The notes beneath the pieces are model-generated. The model saw nothing but the letters and a program-made list of their open reading frames with translations. It searched no databases and had not been told where the DNA came from. DNA of 64,000 bases from Psychrobacter sp. APC 3426 (GTDB taxonomy: Bacteria > Pseudomonadota > Gammaproteobacteria > Pseudomonadales > Moraxellaceae): positions 33,270 through 97,269 of the forward strand of contig NZ_JASDCF010000010.1 of the NCBI RefSeq assembly GCF_030408035.1, given 5' to 3'. The translations under genes and the position numbers were made by a program. Of this stretch, positions 10,924 to 20,719 are shown in pieces (position 1 is the stretch's first letter; each line of letters opens with the position of its first letter).

Positions 10924-11648
10924 TGAGTATTTTAAACAGTCCTGAATTGGCAGGGTTTTACTCACTCGCTGCTGTGGCTATATTTGCCAGCTTGCGAGTG
11001 GTGACTCAGGCCAATCCAGTGCATGCTATTTTATCGATGATTGTGTCGTTATTGGCCATATCGGGCATATTCTTTGTATTGGGTGCGCCCTTCGCTGGTG
11101 CGCTAGAAATCGTTGTCTACGCTGGTGCCATTATGGTGCTGTTCGTCTTTGTCATTATGATGCTCAATTTGGGCATGAGTAATGATGAGCGTGAAGAGCG
11201 TTGGTTGGATGCGGGTACGTGGGCGCTACCGACAGGGCTGACGATTATTATCGCCGTTGTGCTGTATGCGATGATTGGTCTTAATCATGACGATGCGGCG
11301 ATGATTGGTGGCACGACCATCTCTGCCAAAACGGTCGGTACGGTGTTATTTACTAAGTATGTCATGTTGGTTGAAGTGGCTGCATTGCTGCTATTGGCTG
11401 CATTGGTTGCGGCTTATCATTTGGGTAAAGAAACAAAGGATGATGAGATTATCGGCAACGATAGTCAAGACATTCAGGCAGATGTCGGCAGCATCGTACA
11501 ATATGATAACCGCCACACAGACAGCAGCTATCCAGATAGTGATGCGGTAAAAATGGCGAAACCATACGAATATAAAGATGTTGACCCGCATGACTATGTC
11601 GGTAAGCAGGTAGGTGTACAACGAGTCACGCGCAAGGAGTCAGACTGA
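10920..11648 (+). CDS. nuoJ: NADH-quinone oxidoreductase subunit J
   Basis: Membrane subunit with five predicted helices within the first 170 residues (for example the second and third around residues 28-78). The [22 protein letters not shown] stretch is the family hallmark, bearing the pi-bulge region of the third helix. At 242 residues it is longer than E. coli NuoJ (184) because of a hydrophilic C-terminal tail rich in Asp and Lys from about residue 170. AAGGAG lies 10 bases before the start. Its TGA overlaps the nuoK start by one base. Confidence 0.95.
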   Translation: MMSILNSPELAGFYSLAAVAIFASLRVVTQANPVHAILSMIVSLLAISGIFFVLGAPFAGALEIVVYAGAIMVLFVFVIMMLNLGMSNDEREERWLDAGTWALPTGLTIIIAVVLYAMIGLNHDDAAMIGGTTISAKTVGTVLFTKYVMLVEVAALLLLAALVAAYHLGKETKDDEIIGNDSQDIQADVGSIVQYDNRHTDSSYPDSDAVKMAKPYEYKDVDPHDYVGKQVGVQRVTRKESD

Positions 11649-12055
11649 TGGTACTAGCAGCAAGCGTGGCACAAGATGTGTCAAACGTGCCGTTTGCCCA
11701 TGAGGTAGCAGGCTTTGTACAGCCAGCTGCTGAGGCGCAACAGGTACTGGGCATGATTCCCATGAGTCACGGATTGATTTTGGCAGGTATTTTATTTGCC
11801 ATCGGTCTGTGCGGCGTCATGGTACGACGTAATTTTCTATTTATGCTGATGAGTCTTGAGATCATGATGAACGCGACAGCATTAGCATTTGTGGTAGCAG
11901 GCAGTCGCTGGGTCGATCCGGATGGACAAATCATGTTTATCTTTATTTTGACTTTGGCAGCTGCTGAAGCCTCAATCGGTCTGGCAATATTATTGCGGTT
12001 TTATCATAAGCGTGGGCATCTCGATGTCGATAGCGCCAATGAGATGAAAGGATGA
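11648..12055 (+). CDS. nuoK: NADH-quinone oxidoreductase subunit K
   Basis: Antiporter-like (MrpC-type) small membrane subunit with three helices. The two buried acidic residues of the family are visible in [12 protein letters not shown] and [12 protein letters not shown]. The usual protein (about 100 residues) would begin at [10 protein letters not shown], which is residue 36 here (base 11753). The upstream ATG at 11648 has a strong AAGGAG 8 bases before it, whereas 11753 has none, so I keep the longer 135-residue form. The result is an unusual Ala/Val-rich N-terminal extension of 35 residues. Confidence 0.93.
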   Translation: MVLAASVAQDVSNVPFAHEVAGFVQPAAEAQQVLGMIPMSHGLILAGILFAIGLCGVMVRRNFLFMLMSLEIMMNATALAFVVAGSRWVDPDGQIMFIFILTLAAAEASIGLAILLRFYHKRGHLDVDSANEMKG

Positions 12056-12059
12056 TGTC

Positions 12060-13934
12060 ATGAGTTTATTACCATTAACCTTTATATTCCCGCTCATTGG
12101 CTTTTTGATTTTAGCCTTTATGCGCGATAAATTAACAGAGCAAGTGGCGATGATAGTCGGTGTCGGTAGCATGTTGCTATCAGCCCTCTGTACGCTCGTC
12201 GTAAGCTATACTTTTTTGACCAGTAATCCAGCTGGAACGGTAGTAGAGATTCCGCTATGGACTTGGTTTCAGGTCGGTGATTTTGCACCGAGCTTCGGTC
12301 TCAGCTTTGATGGCTTGGCATTGACCATGACAGGTGTTATTACTGGTATCGGCTTTTTGATTCATATGTTTGCCGCTTGGTACATGAAAGGCGATACTGG
12401 CTTTGCCCGTTTCTTTAGCTATATGAACTTGTTCGTCGCCAGTATGTTGTTGCTAGTGCTAGCAGATAACTTGTTTTTGCTTTATCTCGGTTGGGAAGGC
12501 GTGGGTATCTGTTCGTACTTGCTGATTGGTTATTACTATCATGACAGAGCCAACGGTCTTGCGGCAATGAAAGCCTTTACCGTGACTCGCGTGGGTGATG
12601 TGTTCTTAGCCTTTGGTTTGTTCTTATTGTTCCGTGAGTTCGGTACACTGAATATTCAAGAGATTATCACTCGCGCGCCAGAAGTCTTTGATATCAACAA
12701 TCCAACGATGATGCTGACCACCATGATGCTCGTTGGCGGTGCCATGGGTAAATCAGCTCAGCTACCATTACATACGTGGCTTGCTGATGCAATGGCAGGC
12801 CCAACGCCAGTATCGGCATTGATTCACGCCGCAACGATGGTCACGGCAGGGGTTTATTTAATCGCCCGTCTGCATCCATTGTTTGAGCTGACCCCAGGTA
12901 TTTTATTGTATTGGGTTGGTGGCGTCGGGGCGCTGACGCTGGTCGTTGCTGGATTCTGTGCGCTCGCACAAACCGATATCAAGCGTATCCTTGCTTATTC
13001 GACCATGAGCCAGATTGGCTATATGTTCTTAGCATTGGGCGTTGGCGCATGGCAAGGGGCTATCTTCCACTTGATGACCCATGCTTTCTTTAAAGCACTA
13101 TTATTCTTATCATCAGGTGCGGTCATCCTAGCGGTACACCATGAGCAAAACATCTTTAAGATGGGCGGCTTACGTAAAAAGATACCCTTGGTATTTTGGT
13201 GTTATATCGTTGGTGGCGGTGCACTGGCTGCCATACCTTGGGTCACCGTTGGTTTCTACTCTAAAGAAGCGATTCTATGGGAGACTTATGCCACCGGTCA
13301 TCTGGTATTGTTCTACATGGGTGTGTTTGGCGCTTTCTTAACCGCACTTTATACCTTCCGTATGATTTGGATTATCTTCTTTGGTGAAGAAAAAACGCCT
13401 GCGCACAAGCTATCAGGGGTGTCATATTGGCTACCACTTACCGTGCTACTGGTGTTATCAACTGCCGTCGGTGCGTGGATTACACCGCCATTGCAAGGTG
13501 TGTTGCCAGAGAGTGTTGGGCATCTATTAGAAGTGGCCGGTCAAGCAGAAGCGAAACATACAGCAGAATACATAGCGATGGGCGCCATGCTCGCCGGTTT
13601 GGTATTGGCTGCATTATTATATGTGGTGAATAAAGGTCGTTTGCTAACGAGCTTTAAGCGTACCCGTATCGGCGGCGCGTTGTATCACTGGTGCTACCAT
13701 GGCCTAGGCTTCGATGCGCTATACGATATAATTTTTGTAAAACCCTTTTTGTTCATCGGCCGCTTATTTAAAGCCGACCCTATCGATAAAACGTGGCTGT
13801 TGTTACCTAAGCTGGCTTCAGCGGGTAATAAAGTATTGTCTGCGACGCAAACAGGGTCACTTCGAGGCTACGCCGCAAGCTTTGGCTTGGGTGTTGCTGT
13901 ATTGCTAGTGCTGGTAATGATGACGGTGGTATAA
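12060..13934 (+). CDS. nuoL: NADH-quinone oxidoreductase subunit L
   Basis: Largest membrane-arm subunit and distal antiporter-like proton channel. Conserved parts include GWEGVGICSYLLIGYYY (key Glu), GKSAQLPLHTWLADAM (channel Lys) and the HAATMVTAGVYL helix break. The C-terminal part contains the region expected to form the long lateral helix. The length of 624 residues is typical. AAAGGA precedes the ATG, which lies 4 bases after the nuoK stop. Confidence 0.97.
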   Translation: MSLLPLTFIFPLIGFLILAFMRDKLTEQVAMIVGVGSMLLSALCTLVVSYTFLTSNPAGTVVEIPLWTWFQVGDFAPSFGLSFDGLALTMTGVITGIGFLIHMFAAWYMKGDTGFARFFSYMNLFVASMLLLVLADNLFLLYLGWEGVGICSYLLIGYYYHDRANGLAAMKAFTVTRVGDVFLAFGLFLLFREFGTLNIQEIITRAPEVFDINNPTMMLTTMMLVGGAMGKSAQLPLHTWLADAMAGPTPVSALIHAATMVTAGVYLIARLHPLFELTPGILLYWVGGVGALTLVVAGFCALAQTDIKRILAYSTMSQIGYMFLALGVGAWQGAIFHLMTHAFFKALLFLSSGAVILAVHHEQNIFKMGGLRKKIPLVFWCYIVGGGALAAIPWVTVGFYSKEAILWETYATGHLVLFYMGVFGAFLTALYTFRMIWIIFFGEEKTPAHKLSGVSYWLPLTVLLVLSTAVGAWITPPLQGVLPESVGHLLEVAGQAEAKHTAEYIAMGAMLAGLVLAALLYVVNKGRLLTSFKRTRIGGALYHWCYHGLGFDALYDIIFVKPFLFIGRLFKADPIDKTWLLLPKLASAGNKVLSATQTGSLRGYAASFGLGVAVLLVLVMMTVV

Positions 13935-13935
13935 G

Positions 13936-15561
13936 ATGATTGAGTTACAACAAACGTGGATGCTACCAGCATTAATCGCAATTCCTTTTATTGCAGGGTT
14001 GCTGTGTTGGTTGGTAGAGCGGTTTAATAAACGTCTGCCGCGCTGGATTGCCTTAATTGGTATGACGTTGACCTTTGCATTGTCACTAGTGCTGTGGCAA
14101 TACGGCGACTATAGCGGCATGAGTAAGCAAGTGATTGCGCCGGATGCAAACGTGCCATGGGTCGCTGAGTTCAGTGTGCCATGGATACCAAGCTTCGGTA
14201 TCAGCTTTCACTTGGCATTAGATGGTTTGTCTTTATTGATGGTGGGATTGACAGGACTGCTCGGTATAGCTGCGGTTGCCTGTTCGTGGAATGAGATTCA
14301 GCGTCGTGTTGGTTTCTTCCATCTAAACCTGCTGTGGAGTTTGGGCGGTGTCATCGGTGTTTTCTTAGCGATTGATCTGTTCTTATTCTTCTTCTTTTGG
14401 GAGATGATGCTGGTTCCTATCTACTTCTTGATCGCTATCTGGGGTCATGATGTCGTTGGCAAAACCAAAGAGTATGCAGCAACCAAGTTCTTTATTTATA
14501 CCCAAGCGTCTGGGCTTATCATGCTCATCGGTATCTTGGTGTTGGTCATTATCAGCTATGCCCAAAAAGGGGTGGTGAGCTTTAATTATAATGACTTACT
14601 CGGCACCTCACTTGGTGGTTGGGAATATCCCATCATGCTGTGCTTCTTTATTGGCTTTGCGGTGAAGCTACCAATCATTCCTTTCCATGGCTGGTTGCCA
14701 GATGCGCACGCACAGGCACCTACCGCAGGTTCGGTGGATTTGGCCGGTGTTCTAATTAAAACAGCTGCTTATGGTTTGATTCGTTTTGTCTTGCCATTGT
14801 TTCCAGCCGCCTCACAAGAGTTTGCGCCGATCGCCATGACTTTGGGTACCATTGGTATCTTCTATGGTGCGTGGCTAGCCTTTATGCAAACCGACATGAA
14901 GCGTCTATTGGCTTATACCAGTATCTCGCACATGGGCTTTGTGGTATTGGCCATTTATGCTGGAACATTACTCAGCTTGCAAGGGTTGATGATTCAGATG
15001 CTCGCGCACGGGCTTAGCTCAGCGGCATTGTTCATCATGGCAGGGCAATTATATGAGCGTCTGCACACGCGTGATTTGACGCTGATGGGCGGTATGTGGG
15101 GTCAGTTCCGCTACTATGCGCCGATATTAATGTTCTTTTGTGCCGCTTTACTTGGTATTCCAGGGACCGGTAACTTCATTGGCGAGTTTATGATTTTATT
15201 TGGCTCATTTGCTCAGTATCCAGTGTTTGTGGTATTTGCCACTTTCAGCTTGGTACTCGCAGGCCTATACTCGCTCATTTTAATTCATCGTGCATTGTTT
15301 GGTAAAAACAACATCGAAGCATTGGCTGCGCATGAGACCAAGTCACATGGTTTACCACCCCGTAAGCTAAAAGATTTGGGCAAACGTGAGCTGTCGCTAT
15401 TATTGATGTTGGCTGCTGGTTTGGTATGGCTCGGATTATATCCACAGCCGTTCCTTGATACCTCAAGTCATGCGATGCAGTGGATTAATAATGCTTATAT
15501 ATACAGTCAAGTAACACAGGTAGATGCGTCGCAACTGCTTGATGCAATGGAGGCACGTTAA
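13936..15561 (+). CDS. nuoM: NADH-quinone oxidoreductase subunit M
   Basis: Second antiporter-like proton channel subunit. FFFWEMMLVPIYFLIAIWG carries the conserved Glu and KLPIIPFHGWLPDAHAQAP the conserved Lys and helix break. The length of 541 residues is slightly above the E. coli length (509). It starts one base after the nuoL stop with only a weak GGTGG ahead, so its translation probably depends on nuoL. Confidence 0.97.
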   Translation: MIELQQTWMLPALIAIPFIAGLLCWLVERFNKRLPRWIALIGMTLTFALSLVLWQYGDYSGMSKQVIAPDANVPWVAEFSVPWIPSFGISFHLALDGLSLLMVGLTGLLGIAAVACSWNEIQRRVGFFHLNLLWSLGGVIGVFLAIDLFLFFFFWEMMLVPIYFLIAIWGHDVVGKTKEYAATKFFIYTQASGLIMLIGILVLVIISYAQKGVVSFNYNDLLGTSLGGWEYPIMLCFFIGFAVKLPIIPFHGWLPDAHAQAPTAGSVDLAGVLIKTAAYGLIRFVLPLFPAASQEFAPIAMTLGTIGIFYGAWLAFMQTDMKRLLAYTSISHMGFVVLAIYAGTLLSLQGLMIQMLAHGLSSAALFIMAGQLYERLHTRDLTLMGGMWGQFRYYAPILMFFCAALLGIPGTGNFIGEFMILFGSFAQYPVFVVFATFSLVLAGLYSLILIHRALFGKNNIEALAAHETKSHGLPPRKLKDLGKRELSLLLMLAAGLVWLGLYPQPFLDTSSHAMQWINNAYIYSQVTQVDASQLLDAMEAR

Positions 15562-15564
15562 GTC

Positions 15565-17043
15565 ATGAATGATATTACGATAAATGATTTGATGGGATTG
15601 CTACCTTACGCACCAATCATTGCCGTGGTGATTACGGTGTTGCTGGTAATGATTGCCATCACCGTTAAACGCTCGCATATGGTTACCGGTACTGTCACGG
15701 TAATCGGTTTAAATATTGGCCTGTTTACCTTAATCGGTCAGATGACTGGTGTCATCGAAAGCGGTACGATGGTACCAAACGCTGAGCAGTTATTTATTAT
15801 TGATAACTTTGCTCAGTTCAATATGGTGGTGATTTTAATCTGTGCCTTGGCTTGCTGTACGTTATCTTATGCGTACCTAGCTGACCTAAAAGACAATAAA
15901 GATGAGCTGTATCTGCTCATGTTGCTATCGACGGTTGGTGCGCTACTGATGGTCAGTGCTCAGCATATGGCGTCGTTCTTTATGAGCTTAGAGATGCTTT
16001 CAGTGCCGCTCTATGGTCTATTGTCTTATACCTATATGCGCAACCGTTCACTAGAGTCGGGACTCAAGTACTTAGTGTTGTCAGCGACGGCATCGGCTAC
16101 CTTGTTGATGGGTATGGCCTTTATCTACGCTGAAGTAGGCTCCTTGGCCTTTAAACCAATCAGCATGGTATTAGGCAATCTGTTTGAGTCACCACTATTG
16201 ATACTTGGCGCGGCGCTGATGATGTTTGGTATTGCCTTTAAACTGTCGGCTGCTCCTTTTCACATGTGGACACCAGACGTTTACGAAGGCGCACCAGCAC
16301 CTATTGCGACTTTCCTAGCATCGGTATCAAAAGTTGCGATGATGGCATTGGCCGTTCGTTTCTTAATCGATACCGCGCTATTGGCACTACCATCGGTACA
16401 AATGTTATTGATGGTGATGGCAACCTTGTCTATTTTAGTTGGTAACTTACTGGCGGTGCGTCAGACCAGTCTCAAACGTCTATTGGGTTATTCATCCATT
16501 GCTCATATGGGTTATGTGCTGATTGTAATCGTGAGTATCGGTACGGCAGCGGACAGTATCTCTAGTATGTATATGGCGGTTTATGCCTTTACGTCTATCG
16601 GTGCCTTTGGTGTGGTGACGTTGATGTCGAGCCCTTATCGTTTGGCTGGTGAAGCCGATGAGCTGACCCATTACCAAGGATTGTTCTGGCGTCGTCCAGT
16701 ACTGACTGCTGTCATGACCATTATGATGTTGTCACTGGCAGGTATTCCACTGACGGCCGGCTTTATCACCAAGCTATTTGCGATATTGGCAGCGGTACAA
16801 GGTACCAACTGGTTCCTAGCTGCGATGATTATCCTAGGTAGTGCGATTGGTCTGTTCTATTACTTACGTGTGTTGCTCACATTGTTCAAACGTCCTAAGC
16901 AATTCATCGAGTTTGATGTGGCTGGGCAGTGGGGCATTCGTACCGGTGGTATTATGGTCATCGCCGTCACAGCGATTATCCTGTTCTTTGGTATCTTGCC
17001 AAACAGTATGATTGAATGGGCAAGCTTGGCACGTATCTGGTAA
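15565..17043 (+). CDS. nuoN: NADH-quinone oxidoreductase subunit N
   Basis: Third antiporter-like channel subunit and last gene of the complex I operon. SLEMLSVPLYGLLSY contains the conserved Glu and KLSAAPFHMWTPDVYEGAP the conserved Lys region. About 14 hydrophobic helices; 492 residues, normal for the family. GGAGG lies about 11 bases before the ATG, inside the end of nuoM. A hairpin terminator follows about 95 bases downstream. Confidence 0.97.
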   Translation: MNDITINDLMGLLPYAPIIAVVITVLLVMIAITVKRSHMVTGTVTVIGLNIGLFTLIGQMTGVIESGTMVPNAEQLFIIDNFAQFNMVVILICALACCTLSYAYLADLKDNKDELYLLMLLSTVGALLMVSAQHMASFFMSLEMLSVPLYGLLSYTYMRNRSLESGLKYLVLSATASATLLMGMAFIYAEVGSLAFKPISMVLGNLFESPLLILGAALMMFGIAFKLSAAPFHMWTPDVYEGAPAPIATFLASVSKVAMMALAVRFLIDTALLALPSVQMLLMVMATLSILVGNLLAVRQTSLKRLLGYSSIAHMGYVLIVIVSIGTAADSISSMYMAVYAFTSIGAFGVVTLMSSPYRLAGEADELTHYQGLFWRRPVLTAVMTIMMLSLAGIPLTAGFITKLFAILAAVQGTNWFLAAMIILGSAIGLFYYLRVLLTLFKRPKQFIEFDVAGQWGIRTGGIMVIAVTAIILFFGILPNSMIEWASLARIW

Positions 17044-17136
17044 TGCTGTTACAGATATGGATTAAGTAAGTATTAGCATAAGATAAGTCGCTGCATTTTT
17101 ATTCCACGGCTTATCTGCGACTACGGTTAGAAAGCC

Positions 17137-17180
17137 AAGATGCGCCAGCTTTATGATAAGCTTGGCGCATCTTTTGGTTT
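17137..17180 (+). terminator. Hairpin terminator after nuoN
   Basis: The arm 17137-17151 pairs with 17158-17173 (AAGATGCGCCA and TGGCGCATCTT cores, one bulged base) around a 6-base loop, followed by a T-rich tail (TTGGTTT). It fits the end of the nuo operon. Confidence 0.8.
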
Positions 17181-17264
17181 GACCCCTTTAAAAACAAATA
17201 AACACAACCATCAATAGAAGTATTAAAAGAAAACGACTAATAAAAACGAGAGTGATTAACTATT

Positions 17265-18107
17265 ATGAGTGACAATATTCAAAAAGTAACGGTACTCAGT
17301 AAGACCACTTGGACGCCCAATCTATTTAGTTTTACGGTCAGCCGTCCAGACAGCTTTAAATTTACCGCAGGGCAATTTGTACGCTTAGGTGTCAATCCCA
17401 GTCAATTAAAATACTATCAGCAGCAAAGTGCAGCAGGTAATGATGCCGCTAGTGAAGAGATGAATGAGGCAGTTAACGAAGATATCTATCGTGCCTATTC
17501 AATTGTCTCTTCACCCTTTGATGAGATATTAGAGTTTTTCTCTATTGTCATTCCTGAAGGTGCGTTTACCTCACAGCTGCAACACCTAGAAGTGGGTGAT
17601 GAGCTGCTGCTCAATAGCATGCCGTTTGGCTTTTTGACATTGGCACGTTACCAAAAGCCATTGCCAAAAGACTTATGGCTACTAGCGACAGGTACTGGAT
17701 TGGCACCCTTCTTGTCTATGCTACAAGATATGCAAACATGGCAAGACTACGAGCATATCGTCTTGGCCTACAGCGCGCGCTCGACAGAGGAGTTGGCTTA
17801 TATCGAACTGATTGAGCGCTTACAAGAAGACTTTGGCTCGTTGGTTGATAATCCTGCCAAATTAATTTTTATACCCATCGTTACTCGTGAGCCTGTCGAA
17901 GGTGCCTTGACAGAGCGTCTACCGAAACTGCTATTGGACGGTACATTGCAAGAGCGGGCAGGGATTGCGCTCGATATCGATACTACACACGTCATGCTAT
18001 GTGGCAACCCAGAGATGGTCGACGATACCAAAGAAGCATTAAAGACCTTAGGTCTAGTGATGAATCGTCGCGGTGAAGGCAATATCGCAGTAGAGAACTA
18101 CTGGTAG
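17265..18107 (+). CDS. fpr: Ferredoxin/flavodoxin-NADP+ reductase
   Basis: FAD enzyme moving electrons between NADPH and ferredoxin or flavodoxin. RAYSIVSSP (about residue 82) is the FAD-binding motif RxYSxxS. LLATGTGLAPFLSML is the NADP-binding GTGxAP motif. The protein ends ENYW, an aromatic C-terminus as in bacterial Fpr. At 280 residues it is longer than E. coli Fpr (248). The extra length comes partly from a polar insert at about residues 45-78 just ahead of the FAD motif. It stands alone between two terminators, so it is probably its own transcription unit. Confidence 0.9.
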   Translation: MSDNIQKVTVLSKTTWTPNLFSFTVSRPDSFKFTAGQFVRLGVNPSQLKYYQQQSAAGNDAASEEMNEAVNEDIYRAYSIVSSPFDEILEFFSIVIPEGAFTSQLQHLEVGDELLLNSMPFGFLTLARYQKPLPKDLWLLATGTGLAPFLSMLQDMQTWQDYEHIVLAYSARSTEELAYIELIERLQEDFGSLVDNPAKLIFIPIVTREPVEGALTERLPKLLLDGTLQERAGIALDIDTTHVMLCGNPEMVDDTKEALKTLGLVMNRRGEGNIAVENYW

Positions 18108-18156
18108 ACCAAGTCTAACCACTCTATATAAGCGCTCATATATAAACGGCCACAAA

Positions 18157-18196
18157 AAAACGCCGCTACTTTACTGAAGTAAAGTAGCGGCGTTTT
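18157..18196. terminator. Bidirectional terminator between fpr and a convergent gene
   Basis: A perfect 18-base-pair stem (18157-18174 with 18179-18196) closes a TGAA loop. The arms begin AAAACGCCGC and end GCGGCGTTTT, so a T run follows the stem on both strands. It lies between convergent genes. Confidence 0.93.
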
Positions 18197-18238
18197 GATG
18201 GGCTATTACGGACGATTGATAGCCCATATACTTGGATA

Positions 18239-19018
18239 TTAAACCTGACTTGGTTCGGTAGCATCATCGATCGGATTGATAGGTCCTTGCATCAGTTCGG
18301 GCTTGTCATCAGCACCGATGATGTCTTCGTTGCTGCTGGCCGCCAACAAGTCACGATAATTAATCTGCGTCTTTAAAATCATCTGTTCTTCTTCAAGCTC
18401 GCCATAATTGACTTGCACCTTATGCAAAGTACTCATGATTTTTTTGTTCTTTTTTAGCCAGCGATTGATATCAAGATAGATGACTTCGTCTTTTGCACGC
18501 GCAATATTGATATAAGACAGTATAAAGCCCAATGGATCCTTTTTTAGGATGCTGTGATAGAACCAAATAAAGAGTTTGATGCCTTGGCGCTTTAAAAAAG
18601 ACTCGCAGCGTAGGTTTAGGACATCGGTATAAGTTTGCTGACCAAAGACAAAACGCTGTACATTACGATCAAGCTGAACGTGAATCAAACTAAAGTTACT
18701 GGCGATTTCAACATAAATCCCCGAAATATCGATGGTACAGTACAAGCGAAACCAGTCATCATGCATCTCAACACGCAGCTCTAAGATGGCTTTTACATTG
18801 TCCGTCACAAACTTTTGCAGCGCGTCATTGACGTATTTTTGTGCGACGGGTAACGACAGTTCATCCTCGAACTTATCCGTCGTTTTGGTGTACATTTTTT
18901 TGATAGACTGGGTCAGGCGCTCCCAACCACCGCTAAATGACTCATCAAAACGGTAGCCGATATTTTCAAAAAACTCATCAAAACTGTCTGAACTATCCAC
19001 GTTATCAAAATCACTCAA
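18239..19018 (-). CDS. Conserved hypothetical protein
   Basis: A 259-residue protein I do not recognise. It has an acidic Ser/Asp-rich start, no signal peptide and no clear membrane helix. The middle part is rich in aromatic residues and alternates hydrophobic residues as a mixed alpha/beta fold would. A Lys-rich stretch (RWLKKNKKIMSTLHK) is followed by a Glu-rich helix (about residues 195-225) and an acidic disordered tail. Codon use looks native. It is probably a cytosolic protein confined to this bacterial group; no function can be assigned. Confidence 0.8.
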   Translation of the reverse strand: MSDFDNVDSSDSFDEFFENIGYRFDESFSGGWERLTQSIKKMYTKTTDKFEDELSLPVAQKYVNDALQKFVTDNVKAILELRVEMHDDWFRLYCTIDISGIYVEIASNFSLIHVQLDRNVQRFVFGQQTYTDVLNLRCESFLKRQGIKLFIWFYHSILKKDPLGFILSYINIARAKDEVIYLDINRWLKKNKKIMSTLHKVQVNYGELEEEQMILKTQINYRDLLAASSNEDIIGADDKPELMQGPINPIDDATEPSQV

Positions 19019-19650
19019 ACTGATTATCCTTATAATTATAGGGGTCGCTACTGCATCGATAATATAAAGCTACTGATTTAAAGGCAATGAATGGAAATAT
19101 ATGGTCATAGTGCCAATAAAGCACTTGATTCAACCAATGTCCGCTCATGGACCACCACCATAAAACACTATATATGGCTGTATTTATTTGAATTTTACCA
19201 TCAATAGGGTGGTTATGTTTTGGACTGGATAGGCTAAAACCAGCCCTTTAATAATGTGAAACTTATCAAACAGTATATAACAAATATGATGCCTTCAAAA
19301 TGCACATACGCGTTTTGTAGCAAATGAGTTACTACTGTTCGCGCTGATAATTTGTTTGACGATGGCTAAATTATTGGTTAGCTGTGATATACCACACCGG
19401 TTTATAGCATTTTTAGTGTCTTGCCTTGTCGATAAAGTGACCAAAGGTTGCATCGTCTACTTGAGTGGCATCCATTGATGAACGATAGGTGGACGCTCGG
19501 CAATAGTGATTATGCTAGCGACGCAATTCTACGTCATGTTATGATAGCGCCGGCATTGCATATATAGTCAATCCCATATAAATCAGAAAAATTCATAAAG
19601 CGAAGGCGACGATACATAACTGTCGTTAATGATAAGCTTGTACCCCTAAT
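19019..19650. other. 632-base intergenic region between divergent genes
   Basis: The region separates the minus-strand unknown gene from the TonB-like gene. I see no ORF, tRNA or strong hairpin in it. It must hold the promoters of both genes, but none could be assigned with confidence. Confidence 0.5.
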
Positions 19651-20550
19651 TTGAGACCTACTGTGACCTATATCAAAGACTCACAAAGCTACCATTTTTC
19701 AGCGCAAGCGCCCAAGCGTGACGTAAGCTTGCCTGTTGCCGTCATTATTGCAGTAGGCGTACATGCCCTGATTATATTTGGTATCAGTTTTTCTATGGGA
19801 CAAGACCCTGCTGCGATGATGCAGGATGTGGCAAAAGCATTGACCGATAATATGCAGCCAAATGAAGATGCCCAGTTTATTGCCAATGCCTCTCAAGTGG
19901 GTGGCGGCACGGTACATGAGCAATTAAGGCAAGAGACGGACCAAACCAGTCCACTATCAGCAGAGCAAATGAGTGAGACGCAGGATGTGATTACCTTGCA
20001 GCGCCAAGTTCGCCAGCAGCGTTATCAAGAGAGCTATCTGCGCACCACCTTAAGCTGGCGTCAGGCAAGTGTAGAGTCTGACAACGACAGCAAGCAGCCA
20101 CAAGACGATATCATGGCGCAAGAAGAGCGCCTGCGTAAGCAAATCGCTACCTTGGAGGCGCAGTTGTCTCAGCGTCAGCAAGTCTATGCCACCAAATCAA
20201 AAGTGGTGACAGTTGATAGTAACTCGACGACGAAAGGGGCTGCTGCTGACTATATCAATACGTTTCGTGAACATGTCGAGCGGGTTGGTAACTTACAATA
20301 TCCAGCACAAGCGCGCGCACAAGGTATCACCGGTGACGTGCGCCTCATGGTGATTATCAGTAGTGATGGTAATATCAAAGCCATTCGTCTGTTAGAAAGC
20401 TCAGGCTCAACGATATTGGACGAAGCTGCAAAACAGTCCGTTCGCCAAGCTGCGCCTTTCGGTAAATTTACCAAAGACATGAGCGATATCGTCGAGCTGC
20501 GCTTGATACGTACCTACCGTTACAGTGACAAAGTAGATGTCACTTATTGA
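19651..20550 (+). CDS. TonB-family protein with C-terminal TonB domain
   Basis: Envelope protein of 299 residues with one membrane helix (about residues 29-47), a Gln/Glu-rich periplasmic coiled-coil-like segment (about 125-190) and a TonB C-terminal domain (about 205-290). The last has the typical YPAQARAQGITGDVRLMVIISSDG and LDEAAKQSVRQAAPF pieces. Such proteins pass proton-motive energy to outer-membrane receptors or act in envelope integrity. Unlike classical TonB it has no Pro-rich spacer, and no exbB/exbD lies nearby. The start is unsure: TTG at 19651 or GTG at 19663, neither with a strong ribosome binding site. Confidence 0.8.
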   Translation: MRPTVTYIKDSQSYHFSAQAPKRDVSLPVAVIIAVGVHALIIFGISFSMGQDPAAMMQDVAKALTDNMQPNEDAQFIANASQVGGGTVHEQLRQETDQTSPLSAEQMSETQDVITLQRQVRQQRYQESYLRTTLSWRQASVESDNDSKQPQDDIMAQEERLRKQIATLEAQLSQRQQVYATKSKVVTVDSNSTTKGAAADYINTFREHVERVGNLQYPAQARAQGITGDVRLMVIISSDGNIKAIRLLESSGSTILDEAAKQSVRQAAPFGKFTKDMSDIVELRLIRTYRYSDKVDVTY

Positions 20551-20719
20551 TGGGTAATGGTGGTTGTCGATATGGTTAAGCAAATAAACAGCGTTCAAGA
20601 TGCCTGCCATTCAGAAGAGCAGCATTAACGTCGCTAAGTACAATTTATCAGAATATTACTATTAGCATATTCTTACAGAATACATTTACCAATACATTTT
20701 TATAGTATAAAGAGTCAGT

